Shown piece by piece: positions 30,886-40,831 of a stretch of 45,154 nucleotides of DNA. Below the pieces are notes generated by a model. It had not been told where the DNA came from. It did not search any database and saw nothing but the letters and a program-made list of their open reading frames with translations. The stretch's first letter is position 1, and the number at the start of each line of letters is the position of its first letter. Both the position numbers and the translations under genes were made by a program. The stretch is from positions 1 through 45,154 of the forward strand of contig CACFJO010000004.1 of the NCBI GenBank assembly GCA_902566675.1, in the 5' to 3' direction. The stretch is from an uncultured Pelagibacteraceae bacterium. Its GTDB lineage: Bacteria > Pseudomonadota > Alphaproteobacteria > Pelagibacterales > Pelagibacteraceae.

Positions 30886-31565
30886 TATCCTTTTGGTCGG
30901 TCTCCCTCTAAATAATCTCCTGTAATCAGAAAATAAACTTGCTCTGCAATATTGGTTGCATGATCTCCAATCCTCTCAATATTTTTAAGCATGAAAAGTA
31001 GTTGGGTTACTTTTTGTATATCGTTTTTATTTTTTTCTAAATGCTTTACTGCAGCTTCCATATTAGAATTAGTCATTTGATCTATTTCTTCATCAGAATT
31101 CCAAACATTTTCTGCTGTATCTTTAGCTCTATGTAAATACGAATTTAAAACTGCATTGACTTGTTTTGATGCTTTTAAACCAGCTATTTCGAAATTTTTA
31201 GTAATATCATTAGGTAAATCAGTTCCAATTTTAGTTAATCGTTTTGAGATGTTTTTTGCTAAATCACCAATTCTCTCTAAGTCTGAAGAAACTTTTAAGG
31301 CAACAACTGTTTCTCTTAAATCTATTGCCATAGGTTGCCTTAAGGCAATCAAATTTACAACTTGCTCTTCTATATTGATTTCATACTTATCAGTCAATTC
31401 GTCATCTTTGATAGATTTTTCTGCTAAACTAATGTCTTTTTTAACTAAAGATTGAATAGTGTTTTCAAGCTGTTTCTCAACTCCAGTTCCCATTTTCACT
31501 ATTGTATCTTTTAATAACTGAAGTTGCTCTTCGTAAGATTTTACAATGTGCGGTTTTTCACTCAT
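30885..31565 (-). CDS. phoU: phosphate transport regulator PhoU
   Basis: PhoU repeats (LRETVVALKVSSDLERIGDLAKNI; MLKNIERIGDHATNIAEQV). Confidence 0.96.
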   Translation of the reverse strand: MSEKPHIVKSYEEQLQLLKDTIVKMGTGVEKQLENTIQSLVKKDISLAEKSIKDDELTDKYEINIEEQVVNLIALRQPMAIDLRETVVALKVSSDLERIGDLAKNISKRLTKIGTDLPNDITKNFEIAGLKASKQVNAVLNSYLHRAKDTAENVWNSDEEIDQMTNSNMEAAVKHLEKNKNDIQKVTQLLFMLKNIERIGDHATNIAEQVYFLITGDYLEGDRPKG

Positions 31566-32320
31566 TAACCAAACCTTCCTGTAATATAATCCTGAGTTTG
31601 CTGATTATCAGGATTTTTAAATATTTTATCTGTTGGTCCAAATTCTATAAGTTTTCCCAAATGAAAGAAACCTGTTTTTTGAGATACCCTAGCTGCTTGT
31701 GACATTGAGTGGGTAACTATCACAATTGTGACCTCTTTTTTAAGATCATCTATAAGTTCTTCAATTTGAGCTGTTGCTATTGGGTCAAGCGCTGAACATG
31801 GTTCGTCCATAAGAATCACTTCTGGACTTACAGATATAGCTCTAGCAATACAAAGTCGTTGCTGTTGACCTCCTGATAAACCAGTTCCGATTTCATCAAG
31901 TCTATCTTTAACTTCGTTCCACAAGGCAGCTTTTTTCAAACTTGTTTCAACTATTTGATCCATTTCTTCTTTGCTCTGTGCAATACCGTGAATAGTAGGA
32001 CCATAAGCTACATTTTCATAAATTGTTTTAGGGAATGGATTGGGTTTTTGAAAAACCATACCAACGTTCTCCCTAAGTCTCACAACATCTAACTTTCTTG
32101 AATTCAGTTCTAGGTTGTCCATTTTAATACTGCCTTCAACTCTACAAATTTCTATGACGTCGTTCATCCTGTTCAAGCATCTTAAGAAAGTAGACTTTCC
32201 ACACCCAGATGGTCCAATTAAAGCTGTAACTTCTTTTTCTGCTATATCTATAGAGACGTCAAATAATGCCTGTTTGGATCCGTAATAAACATTTACATTT
32301 TCCGCTTTTATTTTACTCAT
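31565..32320 (-). CDS. pstB: phosphate ABC transporter ATP-binding protein
   Basis: [47 protein letters not shown]. Confidence 0.98.
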   Translation of the reverse strand: MSKIKAENVNVYYGSKQALFDVSIDIAEKEVTALIGPSGCGKSTFLRCLNRMNDVIEICRVEGSIKMDNLELNSRKLDVVRLRENVGMVFQKPNPFPKTIYENVAYGPTIHGIAQSKEEMDQIVETSLKKAALWNEVKDRLDEIGTGLSGGQQQRLCIARAISVSPEVILMDEPCSALDPIATAQIEELIDDLKKEVTIVIVTHSMSQAARVSQKTGFFHLGKLIEFGPTDKIFKNPDNQQTQDYITGRFG

Positions 32321-33592
32321 TTAACTCCATTTCTTTTCAAATTTGTGTCTAACGATTTGAGCTGCCAAGTTCATTAAAATTAAAAAAGCTAGAAGCACCA
32401 TAATACATGCAGATACTTTTTCAACGAAACCCCTCTCAGCACTTTCTGACCATATATATATCTGAACTGGTAAACTTGCAGCAGGATCAACTGGCGTACC
32501 AGGTATTGTATTCACAAAAGCAACCATTCCTATTAAAATTAAAGGGGCTGTTTCCCCTAAAGCTTGAGCCAAGCCAATTATCGTTCCAGATAAAGTTCCA
32601 GGCATTGATAGTGGCACAGTATGATGCATGGTTGTTTGCATATTACTTGCACCCATCGCTAAAGCAGCTTCTCTTATACTTGGAGGAACAGCTTTTAAAG
32701 AAGCTCTTGCAGCAATAATTATTGTTGGTAATGTCATAAGAGACAAAGTAATTCCTCCAACAAGTGGTGTCGATCTTGGTAAATTAAAAACTGCTAATAA
32801 AACACCAAGACCTAGCAAACCAAATACTATCGATGGAACAGCTGCTAAATTATTAATGTTTACTTCTATAAAATCTGTAAATTTATTTTTTGGTGCAAAC
32901 TCCTCGAGATAAATTGCAGCTAGCACTGCAACAGGAAATGAAAACGCTAAACATACTAGTATACTAAAAACTGTTCCCATAAACGAGCTAGCTATACCTG
33001 CTAGCTCTGCCTCTCTTGAATCAGGACTTGTAAAAAAACTAATGTTAAACTCTGATAAAATATCCCCTCTTTCATTAAGCATATCGTAAATCTGCAACTG
33101 ATAATCATTTACTCTTCTATTCTTTTCAGGGATATCTCTTGGATAATTTCCCTTATGAACTTGATCAACATCATCAGAAGCTGTTAATTTTATGGGAACT
33201 ATTTTACCCAGAAAGTCTGGATTTTTTAAAAGTAGATCTTTAACCTCTGCCTCATATTTATACGAAACCATTTGTATCAATTGACGATCCTCTTCTTCAG
33301 GAAGTCCAGTATCTAATGAGGTCATAGCTTTGTAAGCAACATCATAATAGTCTGCATTTTCTAAATCATCTTTTGATGGGCTTTCTGCATCGATTAAAAG
33401 TAATTCTTTATCATAATGAACTTCTGTTACTATCCAAGTTTTTTGGAAAGCTGAGTAACCTTTTGAAAATATCTGAAACATAAAAACTGCTAAAAAGCTT
33501 AAAGCTAATCCTATAGCTATTTTGCCATACCATTGAAATCTTCTTTCAGCGTTATATCTTTTTTTTAATAAATTTTTCTTAAAACTATTCAT
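32321..33592 (-). CDS. pstA: phosphate ABC transporter permease PstA (likely start MNSFKKN)
   Basis: SLMTLPTIIIAARASLKAVPPSIREAALAMGAS and GLAQALGETAPLI; long N-terminal extension. Listed start 33616 is also possible. Confidence 0.94.
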   Translation of the reverse strand: MNSFKKNLLKKRYNAERRFQWYGKIAIGLALSFLAVFMFQIFSKGYSAFQKTWIVTEVHYDKELLLIDAESPSKDDLENADYYDVAYKAMTSLDTGLPEEEDRQLIQMVSYKYEAEVKDLLLKNPDFLGKIVPIKLTASDDVDQVHKGNYPRDIPEKNRRVNDYQLQIYDMLNERGDILSEFNISFFTSPDSREAELAGIASSFMGTVFSILVCLAFSFPVAVLAAIYLEEFAPKNKFTDFIEVNINNLAAVPSIVFGLLGLGVLLAVFNLPRSTPLVGGITLSLMTLPTIIIAARASLKAVPPSIREAALAMGASNMQTTMHHTVPLSMPGTLSGTIIGLAQALGETAPLILIGMVAFVNTIPGTPVDPAASLPVQIYIWSESAERGFVEKVSACIMVLLAFLILMNLAAQIVRHKFEKKWS

Positions 33593-34961
33593 ATTTTTCC
33601 CTATATTTTTTAACAACTGAAAGAGCGATTACATTTAAGAGTAAAGTTACTATAAATAAAGATATTCCTAATGCAAAAGCTGATTGAGTTTTTGGATCTC
33701 CAAATTGTTGGTCTCCAATTAAAATTACTACAATTTGCGCTGTAATGGTAGAAGTTGACTCAAGTGGATTCATTGTAAGATTAGCCGCTAGTCCTGAGGC
33801 CATTACAACAATCATTGTTTCTCCTACCGCTCTCGATACTGCTAAAAGTATCGAACCTACGATACCAGGTAGGGCTGCTGGAAAAATTACTTTTTTTACA
33901 GTTTCAGATTTTGTTGCGCCCATTGCGTAACTCCCATCTCTTAAATTTTGAGGTACTGCCGTCATAACGTCATCGCTTAGACTTGAAATAAAAGGAATTA
34001 TCATTACTCCCATAACTGCTCCTGCAGCTAAAGCGCTCTCCGCTGAAACTTCTAAACCCATAGCGTTACCAATTTCTTTAACAAAAGGACCGACGGTTAA
34101 AGCTGCAAAAAAACCATATACCACTGTTGGAATACCAGCTAAAATCTCAATAATAGGTTTCGCATATTTTCTTATGCCTCTTCCAGCATACTCAGATAGA
34201 TATATCCCACTCAGCAAACCTATGGGGATGGCAACACACATTGCAATAAAAGCAATAAAAAAAGTTCCAGCAAATAAAGGCACAGCTCCGAAAGCATCCT
34301 TCATTAATTCAGGATCTGGTTGGCCATCTCTTACAAAAGTTTTAGCAGGATACCAATGAGTTCCGAATATAAAGTCAAAGATTTTTACTGCTTGAAAAAA
34401 CCTAATCGCTTCGAATAAAAGTGAAAAAACTATTCCGATTGTAACTAAAACTGCGCCTAATGATGCAACAAATAACACCCATTTAAGAAAAATTTCTACT
34501 GGTTCTCTCATTCGATCATTTTTCTGAACAGATCTATACGCAAAACTCAGAGAGAAAATTAAAATTGCTAAAATAATTGCTACTTTAGCGCTGTTAGCTA
34601 TTCCTTTTAATTGAATGTACTTATTAGCAGACTCATCTAGAAAATTAGTAATATTTCCCGTGTAAGTTCCTGCGGCTAATGCTTTAACCTTTGTGTAAAT
34701 AAGCTGAAGCTCATTTTTAGTTAAGTTCTGATCAGTGTAATCTTGTAAAATAAATGTTTTAACTATTGATGGTTCAAAAACTGACCAAAGAGCAAAAATT
34801 ATTAATGCTGGTGCAGCACACCAAGCAGCTAAATAATATCCATAAAATTTTGGTAATGCCGTAAGTCTTTGTGATGATTGAATAACTAGAGCTTTTTTTC
34901 TACCGAAATAATAACTTGTGAAAGCTAAGAGAATAATAAAAGTTACAAGTATTAAATTCAT
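33585..34961 (-). CDS. pstC: phosphate ABC transporter permease PstC
   Basis: AGIPTVVYGFFAALTVGPFV, GSYAMGATKSETVKKVIFPAALPGI, SRAVGETMIVVMASG. Confidence 0.95.
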   Translation of the reverse strand: MNLILVTFIILLAFTSYYFGRKKALVIQSSQRLTALPKFYGYYLAAWCAAPALIIFALWSVFEPSIVKTFILQDYTDQNLTKNELQLIYTKVKALAAGTYTGNITNFLDESANKYIQLKGIANSAKVAIILAILIFSLSFAYRSVQKNDRMREPVEIFLKWVLFVASLGAVLVTIGIVFSLLFEAIRFFQAVKIFDFIFGTHWYPAKTFVRDGQPDPELMKDAFGAVPLFAGTFFIAFIAMCVAIPIGLLSGIYLSEYAGRGIRKYAKPIIEILAGIPTVVYGFFAALTVGPFVKEIGNAMGLEVSAESALAAGAVMGVMIIPFISSLSDDVMTAVPQNLRDGSYAMGATKSETVKKVIFPAALPGIVGSILLAVSRAVGETMIVVMASGLAANLTMNPLESTSTITAQIVVILIGDQQFGDPKTQSAFALGISLFIVTLLLNVIALSVVKKYREKYE

Positions 34962-34978
34962 ATTGAGCTTCCAGAGAT

Positions 34979-35005
34979 AAAAAGGGGGTAAAATACCCCC
35001 TTTTT
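34979..35005 (-). terminator. strong intrinsic terminator/attenuator between pstS and pstC
   Basis: AAAAAGGGGGTA-TTT-TACCCCCTTTTT on minus strand, 16 nt after pstS stop. Confidence 0.9.
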
Positions 35006-35020
35006 GTTTAATTGATACTA

Positions 35021-36025
35021 CTACTTCTTAGCAGGCATGTTAACTAACTTCGTAGCGTTAGTTCTAGATGTTTTGTATAACTTGCCATCTAGAGGTACTA
35101 GCCCGATATCAGTTAAATAACCTTTATTACCCATAGCTTTTTTACTTGTGAACTCTTTTACGAATTCATGTAAGCCAGGTACAACGCCTACGTGAGCTTT
35201 TTTCACATAGAAGAATAAAGGTCTTGCAACTGCGTAACTGTAATCTTGAATCGAAGATAGACTTGGTTGACCACCTTCAATGCTTGCAGCTTGCAATTTA
35301 TCTTTTGCAGCTAAGAAATAACTGAAACCAAAGAAACCGAACATTTCTTTGTCCGCAGCTAATTTTTGAATAATAAGTGAGTCGTTCTCACCAACTTCAA
35401 TTACCGCACCATCTTCTCTTAACGCTTTATATTTAGCGCCAGCTTTTTTAGAAGCATCATCGATACCTTTTTTCATTACTAATGAATTCCAAGCATCTCT
35501 TGTTCCTGATGTTCCTGGAGGCACCATAACTTTGATAGGGTAGTTTGGTAATGATGGGTCGATATCACTCCAATTTTTATATGGATTTGGTACTAACGCA
35601 CCATCTTTAGCAACTTCTTTTGCTAATGCTGCCCATAATTGTTTTTTTGTAAAGTTTACTGGTTTAGCATCTTTAGAATAAGCTAACGTTATTCCGTCGT
35701 TACCAACTGTAATCTCTACGATTTCTTCAACACCATTTTTTTGACATAGCGCATACTCTTTAGCCTTCATAGCTCTAGATGCATTTGTTATGTCTGGGTG
35801 CTCTGTACCAACTCCAGCACAGAATAATTTAGCTCCACCACCTGTTCCTGTTGACTCGATTACTGGTGTTTTAAATTTACCAGACGAACCAAATCTTTCA
35901 GCAACGATTGTTGCATAAGGGAATACAGTTGAAGAACCTACGATTTTAATCTGATCTCTAGCTTGAGCAGAAGTTACAACTAACATTGCAACTAATGAAG
36001 CTAAAGCGATTGATAGTTTTCTCAT
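35021..36025 (-). CDS. pstS: phosphate-binding periplasmic protein
   Basis: Signal peptide; IKIVGSSTVFPYATIVAERFG, STGTGGGAKLFCAG, PPGTSGTRDAWNSLV. Confidence 0.95.
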   Translation of the reverse strand: MRKLSIALASLVAMLVVTSAQARDQIKIVGSSTVFPYATIVAERFGSSGKFKTPVIESTGTGGGAKLFCAGVGTEHPDITNASRAMKAKEYALCQKNGVEEIVEITVGNDGITLAYSKDAKPVNFTKKQLWAALAKEVAKDGALVPNPYKNWSDIDPSLPNYPIKVMVPPGTSGTRDAWNSLVMKKGIDDASKKAGAKYKALREDGAVIEVGENDSLIIQKLAADKEMFGFFGFSYFLAAKDKLQAASIEGGQPSLSSIQDYSYAVARPLFFYVKKAHVGVVPGLHEFVKEFTSKKAMGNKGYLTDIGLVPLDGKLYKTSRTNATKLVNMPAKK

Positions 36026-36093
36026 TGTTTATCCTTTCATTTATTAATTAATTAACAAACATTGGACTCATAGAATTAAGAGGACTCTTAATT

Positions 36094-36111
36094 ATTACAG
36101 ATATGTTACAA
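36094..36111 (-). promoter_or_regulatory. candidate Pho box upstream of pstS
   Basis: Minus strand TTGTAAC-ATAT-CTGTAAT: two 7-mers at 11-bp period, like CTGTCAT-AWAW-CTGTCAY. Confidence 0.7.
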
Positions 36112-36132
36112 ATTTATTAAAATGATAACTTT

Positions 36133-36744
36133 TTAGTTGAACTTTCTAGTTATCTCGATTTGTTGATAATCAGAGGCTAAAGACCCTCCGCAACTAAAAG
36201 GTCTTACTTTATTTTTAACTGCGTAGGATTGAGTAGGCTTTAATGTAACTTCTAGTTGTACAAAGTTAACTAATTTTTGAGTAAAACCTTTATCATATCT
36301 CCAAGCATTCCATTGTGTTGGAGCGGTGAATACTTCACTTAAATAAGATGCAGCTTTTGAGTGAATCATATTGCTCTCGTTTTGTCCTTTTAAAAGATTA
36401 TTTTTAACTTTTTCAAAAATTTTTCTACATTTAATTGAGTCCACCATGTACGAGTTAGCATTTAAATGAGTGCTCATCGGTGCTGACACAATTAATTGAA
36501 TTCCATCGTCTCTTCTAGAAAATAAAGCTTCAGTATAAATTGTAGATACATTTTTATTATCTACTTCAAGAACTAAATCGTTTTTAGCTTGCCTAAGATC
36601 GTTTTTAAGTCTTAAAAGTCCAAGATCAAAAACTGTGAGAGGTTGAGAACGTAAAGTTTTCTCAATTAAGTTTACATCTGCCTTAACAGTTGTAAAAGTT
36701 AAAGTTAATAAAACCAGAATTATATAATTTGTTATTCTAGTCAT
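36133..36744 (-). CDS. secreted/periplasmic protein of unknown function in the phosphate cluster
   Basis: Clear N-terminal signal peptide (NYIILVLLTLTFTTVKA), 203 aa, two cysteines in the mature part; family not recognised. Confidence 0.8.
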   Translation of the reverse strand: MTRITNYIILVLLTLTFTTVKADVNLIEKTLRSQPLTVFDLGLLRLKNDLRQAKNDLVLEVDNKNVSTIYTEALFSRRDDGIQLIVSAPMSTHLNANSYMVDSIKCRKIFEKVKNNLLKGQNESNMIHSKAASYLSEVFTAPTQWNAWRYDKGFTQKLVNFVQLEVTLKPTQSYAVKNKVRPFSCGGSLASDYQQIEITRKFN

Positions 36745-36807
36745 ACTAGAATTTTAACTATTTTACTGTCTATCTCAAGACATAATTTAATAAATTTGTG
36801 ATATTTG

Positions 36808-38004
36808 CTAAAATTTAGAAAAGTGAACCTTTATTTCGGTGCCACTTTGAGCCTCACTTTTTATTTCTAACTCACCTCTATGCTGATTAACAATGTGCTT
36901 CACGATCGCCATTCCAAGTCCAGTGCCACCAACTTTTTTACTTTTAGCTGCATCAACTCTAAAAAATCTTTCAGTAATTCTCGGAAGTTGTTCAGTTGGA
37001 ATTCCAATACCATTATCTTTAATGGACACGGTATAAGAGTCTCCTATTACTTTTCCGTTACCTTGTCCACAATTAACCTCGATCTTTTTATTTTTTTCTG
37101 AATATTTTATACTGTTATCAATAATATTTGAAAAAACTTCAATTAATTTTTCATGATCGCCTTTAATAAAGAAATCATCTTTTATATTATTTTTAAATTC
37201 AAAAGATTTTAAATTTTTTTGATGGATATCTTCAACGTTACTTAAAACTTCTTTTAAATTTACTTTATCTTGAGGCTGTATATGTTCCTCTAACTCAATT
37301 CTACTTAATGAAAGTAAATCTTTAATTAAGCTTTCCATCCTATCAGCTTGCTCAAGCATTATCGGTATGAATTTTTTTTGTGCTTCTAAATCATCTTTCG
37401 CATGTCCGCTTATAGTTTCTAAAAATCCTTTAATAGAAACTAAAGGCGTTTTAAGTTCATGGCTGACATTAGCTACAAAATCAGATTTAAACCTTTGCGC
37501 TTTTATAATATCAGTTAAATCTTTTAGAAATAAAACAACTGAGTCAGGATCATCGACATATGAGGTCGGTCCAGAGAATAGATGAACTTTAAAGAACTGA
37601 AATGAGGGAGAGGATAATTCTAAATCCATAGTAATTGTCTCTTTTTTTAAAAGTACTAAATCAATATTTTGGAGTAAATCAGGAACTCTCAATAAAGTAG
37701 CCACGTGCTTATTTAAATTATTTTCTCCAAATTTTTTTTTTGCACTATTATTAAAAAATTTGATATTTTTAAATTTATCTACAATTAAAATTAGATCATC
37801 GATTTGATTAATAATCTTTACTTGCTCATTAGTTTTTTCAATATTTTCATTGGTGATGTCTTCTATCCCCTCTTCATTATTACTTGGTTTGTTCTCTCTC
37901 TTAACATCGGATCTTGCCTCCATGCCTGCTACAATGGATTTTCTGGATACTGCAATTACTACGATCACAATTATCCCAGCAAGAGAATAAAATAATAATT
38001 CCAT
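36808..38004 (-). CDS. phoR: phosphate regulon sensor histidine kinase PhoR
   Basis: N-terminal TM, PAS-like region, FVANVSHELKTPLVSIKGFLETI, VGGTGLGMAIVKHIVNQHRGEL. Confidence 0.9.
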   Translation of the reverse strand: MELLFYSLAGIIVIVVIAVSRKSIVAGMEARSDVKRENKPSNNEEGIEDITNENIEKTNEQVKIINQIDDLILIVDKFKNIKFFNNSAKKKFGENNLNKHVATLLRVPDLLQNIDLVLLKKETITMDLELSSPSFQFFKVHLFSGPTSYVDDPDSVVLFLKDLTDIIKAQRFKSDFVANVSHELKTPLVSIKGFLETISGHAKDDLEAQKKFIPIMLEQADRMESLIKDLLSLSRIELEEHIQPQDKVNLKEVLSNVEDIHQKNLKSFEFKNNIKDDFFIKGDHEKLIEVFSNIIDNSIKYSEKNKKIEVNCGQGNGKVIGDSYTVSIKDNGIGIPTEQLPRITERFFRVDAAKSKKVGGTGLGMAIVKHIVNQHRGELEIKSEAQSGTEIKVHFSKF

Positions 38005-38046
38005 GATTTGATTATACTTTAAAGATATAGACTAAAGAAATATTTT

Positions 38047-39054
38047 TTAGCGGTTTGATACCGCACTATTTAAAAAGATTTTTGCGCAATTTTCCCAGGT
38101 ATATTTTTTTGCATGCTCAATGCAAGCGCTTCTATCTGACTTAAGAGCTTCAAGTGCTGCTTTTTTAAGATCGTTGTTTAACGAGCCAATGTTTGTTCCG
38201 TTAAAAATATCTTTTGGTCCTGCTACTGGGTAAGCAGCTACTGGCAATCCACATTTTAAAGCTTCTATAATTACAATTCCAAAAGTATCTGTTTTGCTCG
38301 GGAAAACAAAAACATCAGAAGAAGCAAAGTAACTTGCAAGCTCACCATTTGTTCTCTCTCCTTTAAATATCGCTTCAGGGTATTCTTTTTTAAGTTTATC
38401 TAAATCAGGTCCTTTACCAACAACTAGTTTCGTGCCTTCTAACTCTAAATCCAGAAATGCTCTTATATTCTTCTCAATAGATACCCTTCCCACATAAAGA
38501 TAAATTGGTCTTTTATACTCTAAATTAATCTTTTTAGGCTTTTGAAATGCCCCGTGGTTTGCCCCTCTAGTCCAAACAACCATCTTATCCTTATCAAAAC
38601 CAATATCTTGAAGTTCATCTTTCATTGACTGAGTTGTTACTAAAATTTTTTCAGCCTTTGAGTGAAATCCTTTAAGGAACTTTTGAGCAAGCTTAATTGG
38701 CAAATAAGGATAGTATAGCTTCAAATATTTATCAAATTGAGTATGGTAAGACGTAGTAAACTTAAGCTTATTTTTTACACAATATCTTTTTGCAAATATT
38801 CCTATCGGGCCTTCTGTAGCTATGTGAATTATATCAGCATCGGCTTTAGAAATTAATCTACCTACTCTAGGCCAAACATTAAGAGAAAGTTTTATTTCAT
38901 TATATTTTGGCATTGGCACAGTAAAAAATTGATTAGGTTCAATATATTCAACCTGATGTCCAATTTTTTTTAATTCATCGCCAAGATTTTTTAAAGTTCT
39001 ACAAACACCGTTCACTTGCGGATACCAGGCATCAGTAACGATTAAAATTTTCAT
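38047..39054 (-). CDS. GT4-family glycosyltransferase, candidate lipid glycosyltransferase (Agt-like)
   Basis: TDAWYPQVNGVCRTL, YVGRVSIEKNI, VFPSKTDTFGIVIIEALKCGLPVAAYPVAGP; directly follows plcP-like gene. Confidence 0.85.
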   Translation of the reverse strand: MKILIVTDAWYPQVNGVCRTLKNLGDELKKIGHQVEYIEPNQFFTVPMPKYNEIKLSLNVWPRVGRLISKADADIIHIATEGPIGIFAKRYCVKNKLKFTTSYHTQFDKYLKLYYPYLPIKLAQKFLKGFHSKAEKILVTTQSMKDELQDIGFDKDKMVVWTRGANHGAFQKPKKINLEYKRPIYLYVGRVSIEKNIRAFLDLELEGTKLVVGKGPDLDKLKKEYPEAIFKGERTNGELASYFASSDVFVFPSKTDTFGIVIIEALKCGLPVAAYPVAGPKDIFNGTNIGSLNNDLKKAALEALKSDRSACIEHAKKYTWENCAKIFLNSAVSNR

Positions 39055-39870
39055 TTATTTATTTACTACTTTTAAATACGGCTCGTAATCAACAACGTCA
39101 CCTCTGATTTTATCCCAGTCAATAACTTCCATGCGACCATCAAAATGTTCAACCAAGAAAGTTGCACCTTCTACCCAATCACCACAATTTAAATATCTCA
39201 CACCATCTAAGACTTGATCGGCAGAATGATGAATATGGCCGCAAATTATGCCATCAACATTTTTTCTTTTAGCATAAGTTGCTAAAGTTTTTTCATAATC
39301 GCCTATATATTTTACAGCGTTCTTTACTTTGTGTTTTAAATATTTTGCTAAAGACCAATTACCCTTTTTAAATAATCTTCTAAAAAAATTGATAACAACA
39401 TTAAACTCAAGTAAAAAACTATAAGCGATAGCTCCTACTTTTGATAACCATGGAGCATATTTCATCACTCCATCCCAAGCATCACCATGAACAACAATAT
39501 ACTTTTTATTATCTGAACTTACATGTATGGCTCTATTTACCACTTCAATATCGCCAAAATGTAATGGTAAAAATTTTCTGAAGACATCATCATGATTTCC
39601 CACAATATATTTTACTTTTGTTCCATGTCTTGCTTTTCTTAATGTTTTTTGAATCACATCATTATGTTCTTGAGGCCAGTAAAATTTTGTTTTTAAAGCC
39701 CAAACATCAATGATATCACCAACAAGATATAAATTCTCTGACCTTGAATGTTTGTAAAATTCTAATAATTTGTTTGCTGCACTTTTTCTATGCCCAAGGT
39801 GCAAGTCAGAAATAAAGATGCTTTTGTAATTTAAAATCTTTCCTTTAGATTTAGTTTGAATTGTTTCCAT
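39055..39870 (-). CDS. plcP: UDP-2,3-diacylglucosamine pyrophosphatase-like metallophosphoesterase, candidate PlcP phospholipase C (start METIQTKS)
   Basis: SDLHLGHR, GDIIDVW, GNHDDVFR, VHGDAWD, GHIHHSAD metallophosphoesterase motifs; paired with GT4 gene. Confidence 0.8.
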   Translation of the reverse strand: METIQTKSKGKILNYKSIFISDLHLGHRKSAANKLLEFYKHSRSENLYLVGDIIDVWALKTKFYWPQEHNDVIQKTLRKARHGTKVKYIVGNHDDVFRKFLPLHFGDIEVVNRAIHVSSDNKKYIVVHGDAWDGVMKYAPWLSKVGAIAYSFLLEFNVVINFFRRLFKKGNWSLAKYLKHKVKNAVKYIGDYEKTLATYAKRKNVDGIICGHIHHSADQVLDGVRYLNCGDWVEGATFLVEHFDGRMEVIDWDKIRGDVVDYEPYLKVVNK

Positions 39871-39913
39871 ATTTTTTATAAAACGAATCTCTAGTATAAG
39901 TAGAATCATAAAT

Positions 39914-39931
39914 ATGTTACAGAATTGTTAA
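39914..39931. promoter_or_regulatory. candidate Pho box between plcP-like and lipid kinase genes
   Basis: + strand ATGTTAC-AGAA-TTGTTAA, two 7-mers at 11-bp period; a TATACT -10-like hexamer lies on the minus strand at 39893-39898, before plcP. Confidence 0.5.
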
Positions 39932-39934
39932 AAT

Positions 39935-40831
39935 ATGGATAAAAAATTGAATTTTGCCGTTATATTTAATGCTAATGCAGCAGGTGGTAGAAAACTTAAA
40001 TTAATTAATAAGGTTATTTATCTTTTAGAAAAAAATCACCTTGTAGATCTTTTTAAAACCGAAAGCGAAGATCATGCAAGAAAAGTTTTTAAAGAATTAT
40101 CTAATAAAAAATTTGATCGGTTAGTATTTGCTGGCGGTGACGGGAGCGTATGTTTTGGTATTAATGAAATGTTTAAAAGTGATAATCTAAAAGACAAATT
40201 AGTAGGTTACATACCTGCTGGCACTGCAAATATTTTACAAATAGAAACTCAAATTAAGAAAAAGGCGGAGGAGATTTACAACGTCCTCGTATCAGATAAT
40301 CATAAGAAAATTTCATTAGCAAAAATAAATGATAAGTACTTTTTCTTGATGGCTGGTGTAGGTTTTGACTCTCGAATTGTTGAGTCCATAAATATTAATA
40401 TTAAAAAGTATCTTGGAAAAGTAATTTTCGCTTTAAAAGGTTTTCAGCATTTTTTATTTTTAAAAAATAATAAAATGGAGGTTGAGGTAGATAATGAAAA
40501 AATTATGGCTGATTGGATTTTATGTACTAATTCAAAATACTATGCTGGTCCCCATTCTATAACAAATGATACCAATATATTTGAAAACAGGATAGTGGCT
40601 TACATATTTAAAGACCTGACTAGAATAAAATTACTTTATTATGTTTGGTTGATTTTAACCAAAGGTGACTTAACTCCTGCAAAAAGTGTAATTAAAAAAG
40701 AATTGAACAGATTAAAAATAAATGGTGTAAACAATAAAGTTCTATCACAGGTTGATGGTGAAAATTGTGGTTACGTAAACAGTCTTGAAATCCAAAAAAC
40801 AGACAGATTTATAAATTTATTAGTTCCGTAG
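39935..40831 (+). CDS. diacylglycerol/sphingosine kinase-like lipid kinase (DagK catalytic domain)
   Basis: VIFNANAAGGRK, FAGGDGSVCFGINEMF, GYIPAGTANILQIE, AGVGFDSRIV. Confidence 0.87.
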   Translation: MDKKLNFAVIFNANAAGGRKLKLINKVIYLLEKNHLVDLFKTESEDHARKVFKELSNKKFDRLVFAGGDGSVCFGINEMFKSDNLKDKLVGYIPAGTANILQIETQIKKKAEEIYNVLVSDNHKKISLAKINDKYFFLMAGVGFDSRIVESININIKKYLGKVIFALKGFQHFLFLKNNKMEVEVDNEKIMADWILCTNSKYYAGPHSITNDTNIFENRIVAYIFKDLTRIKLLYYVWLILTKGDLTPAKSVIKKELNRLKINGVNNKVLSQVDGENCGYVNSLEIQKTDRFINLLVP

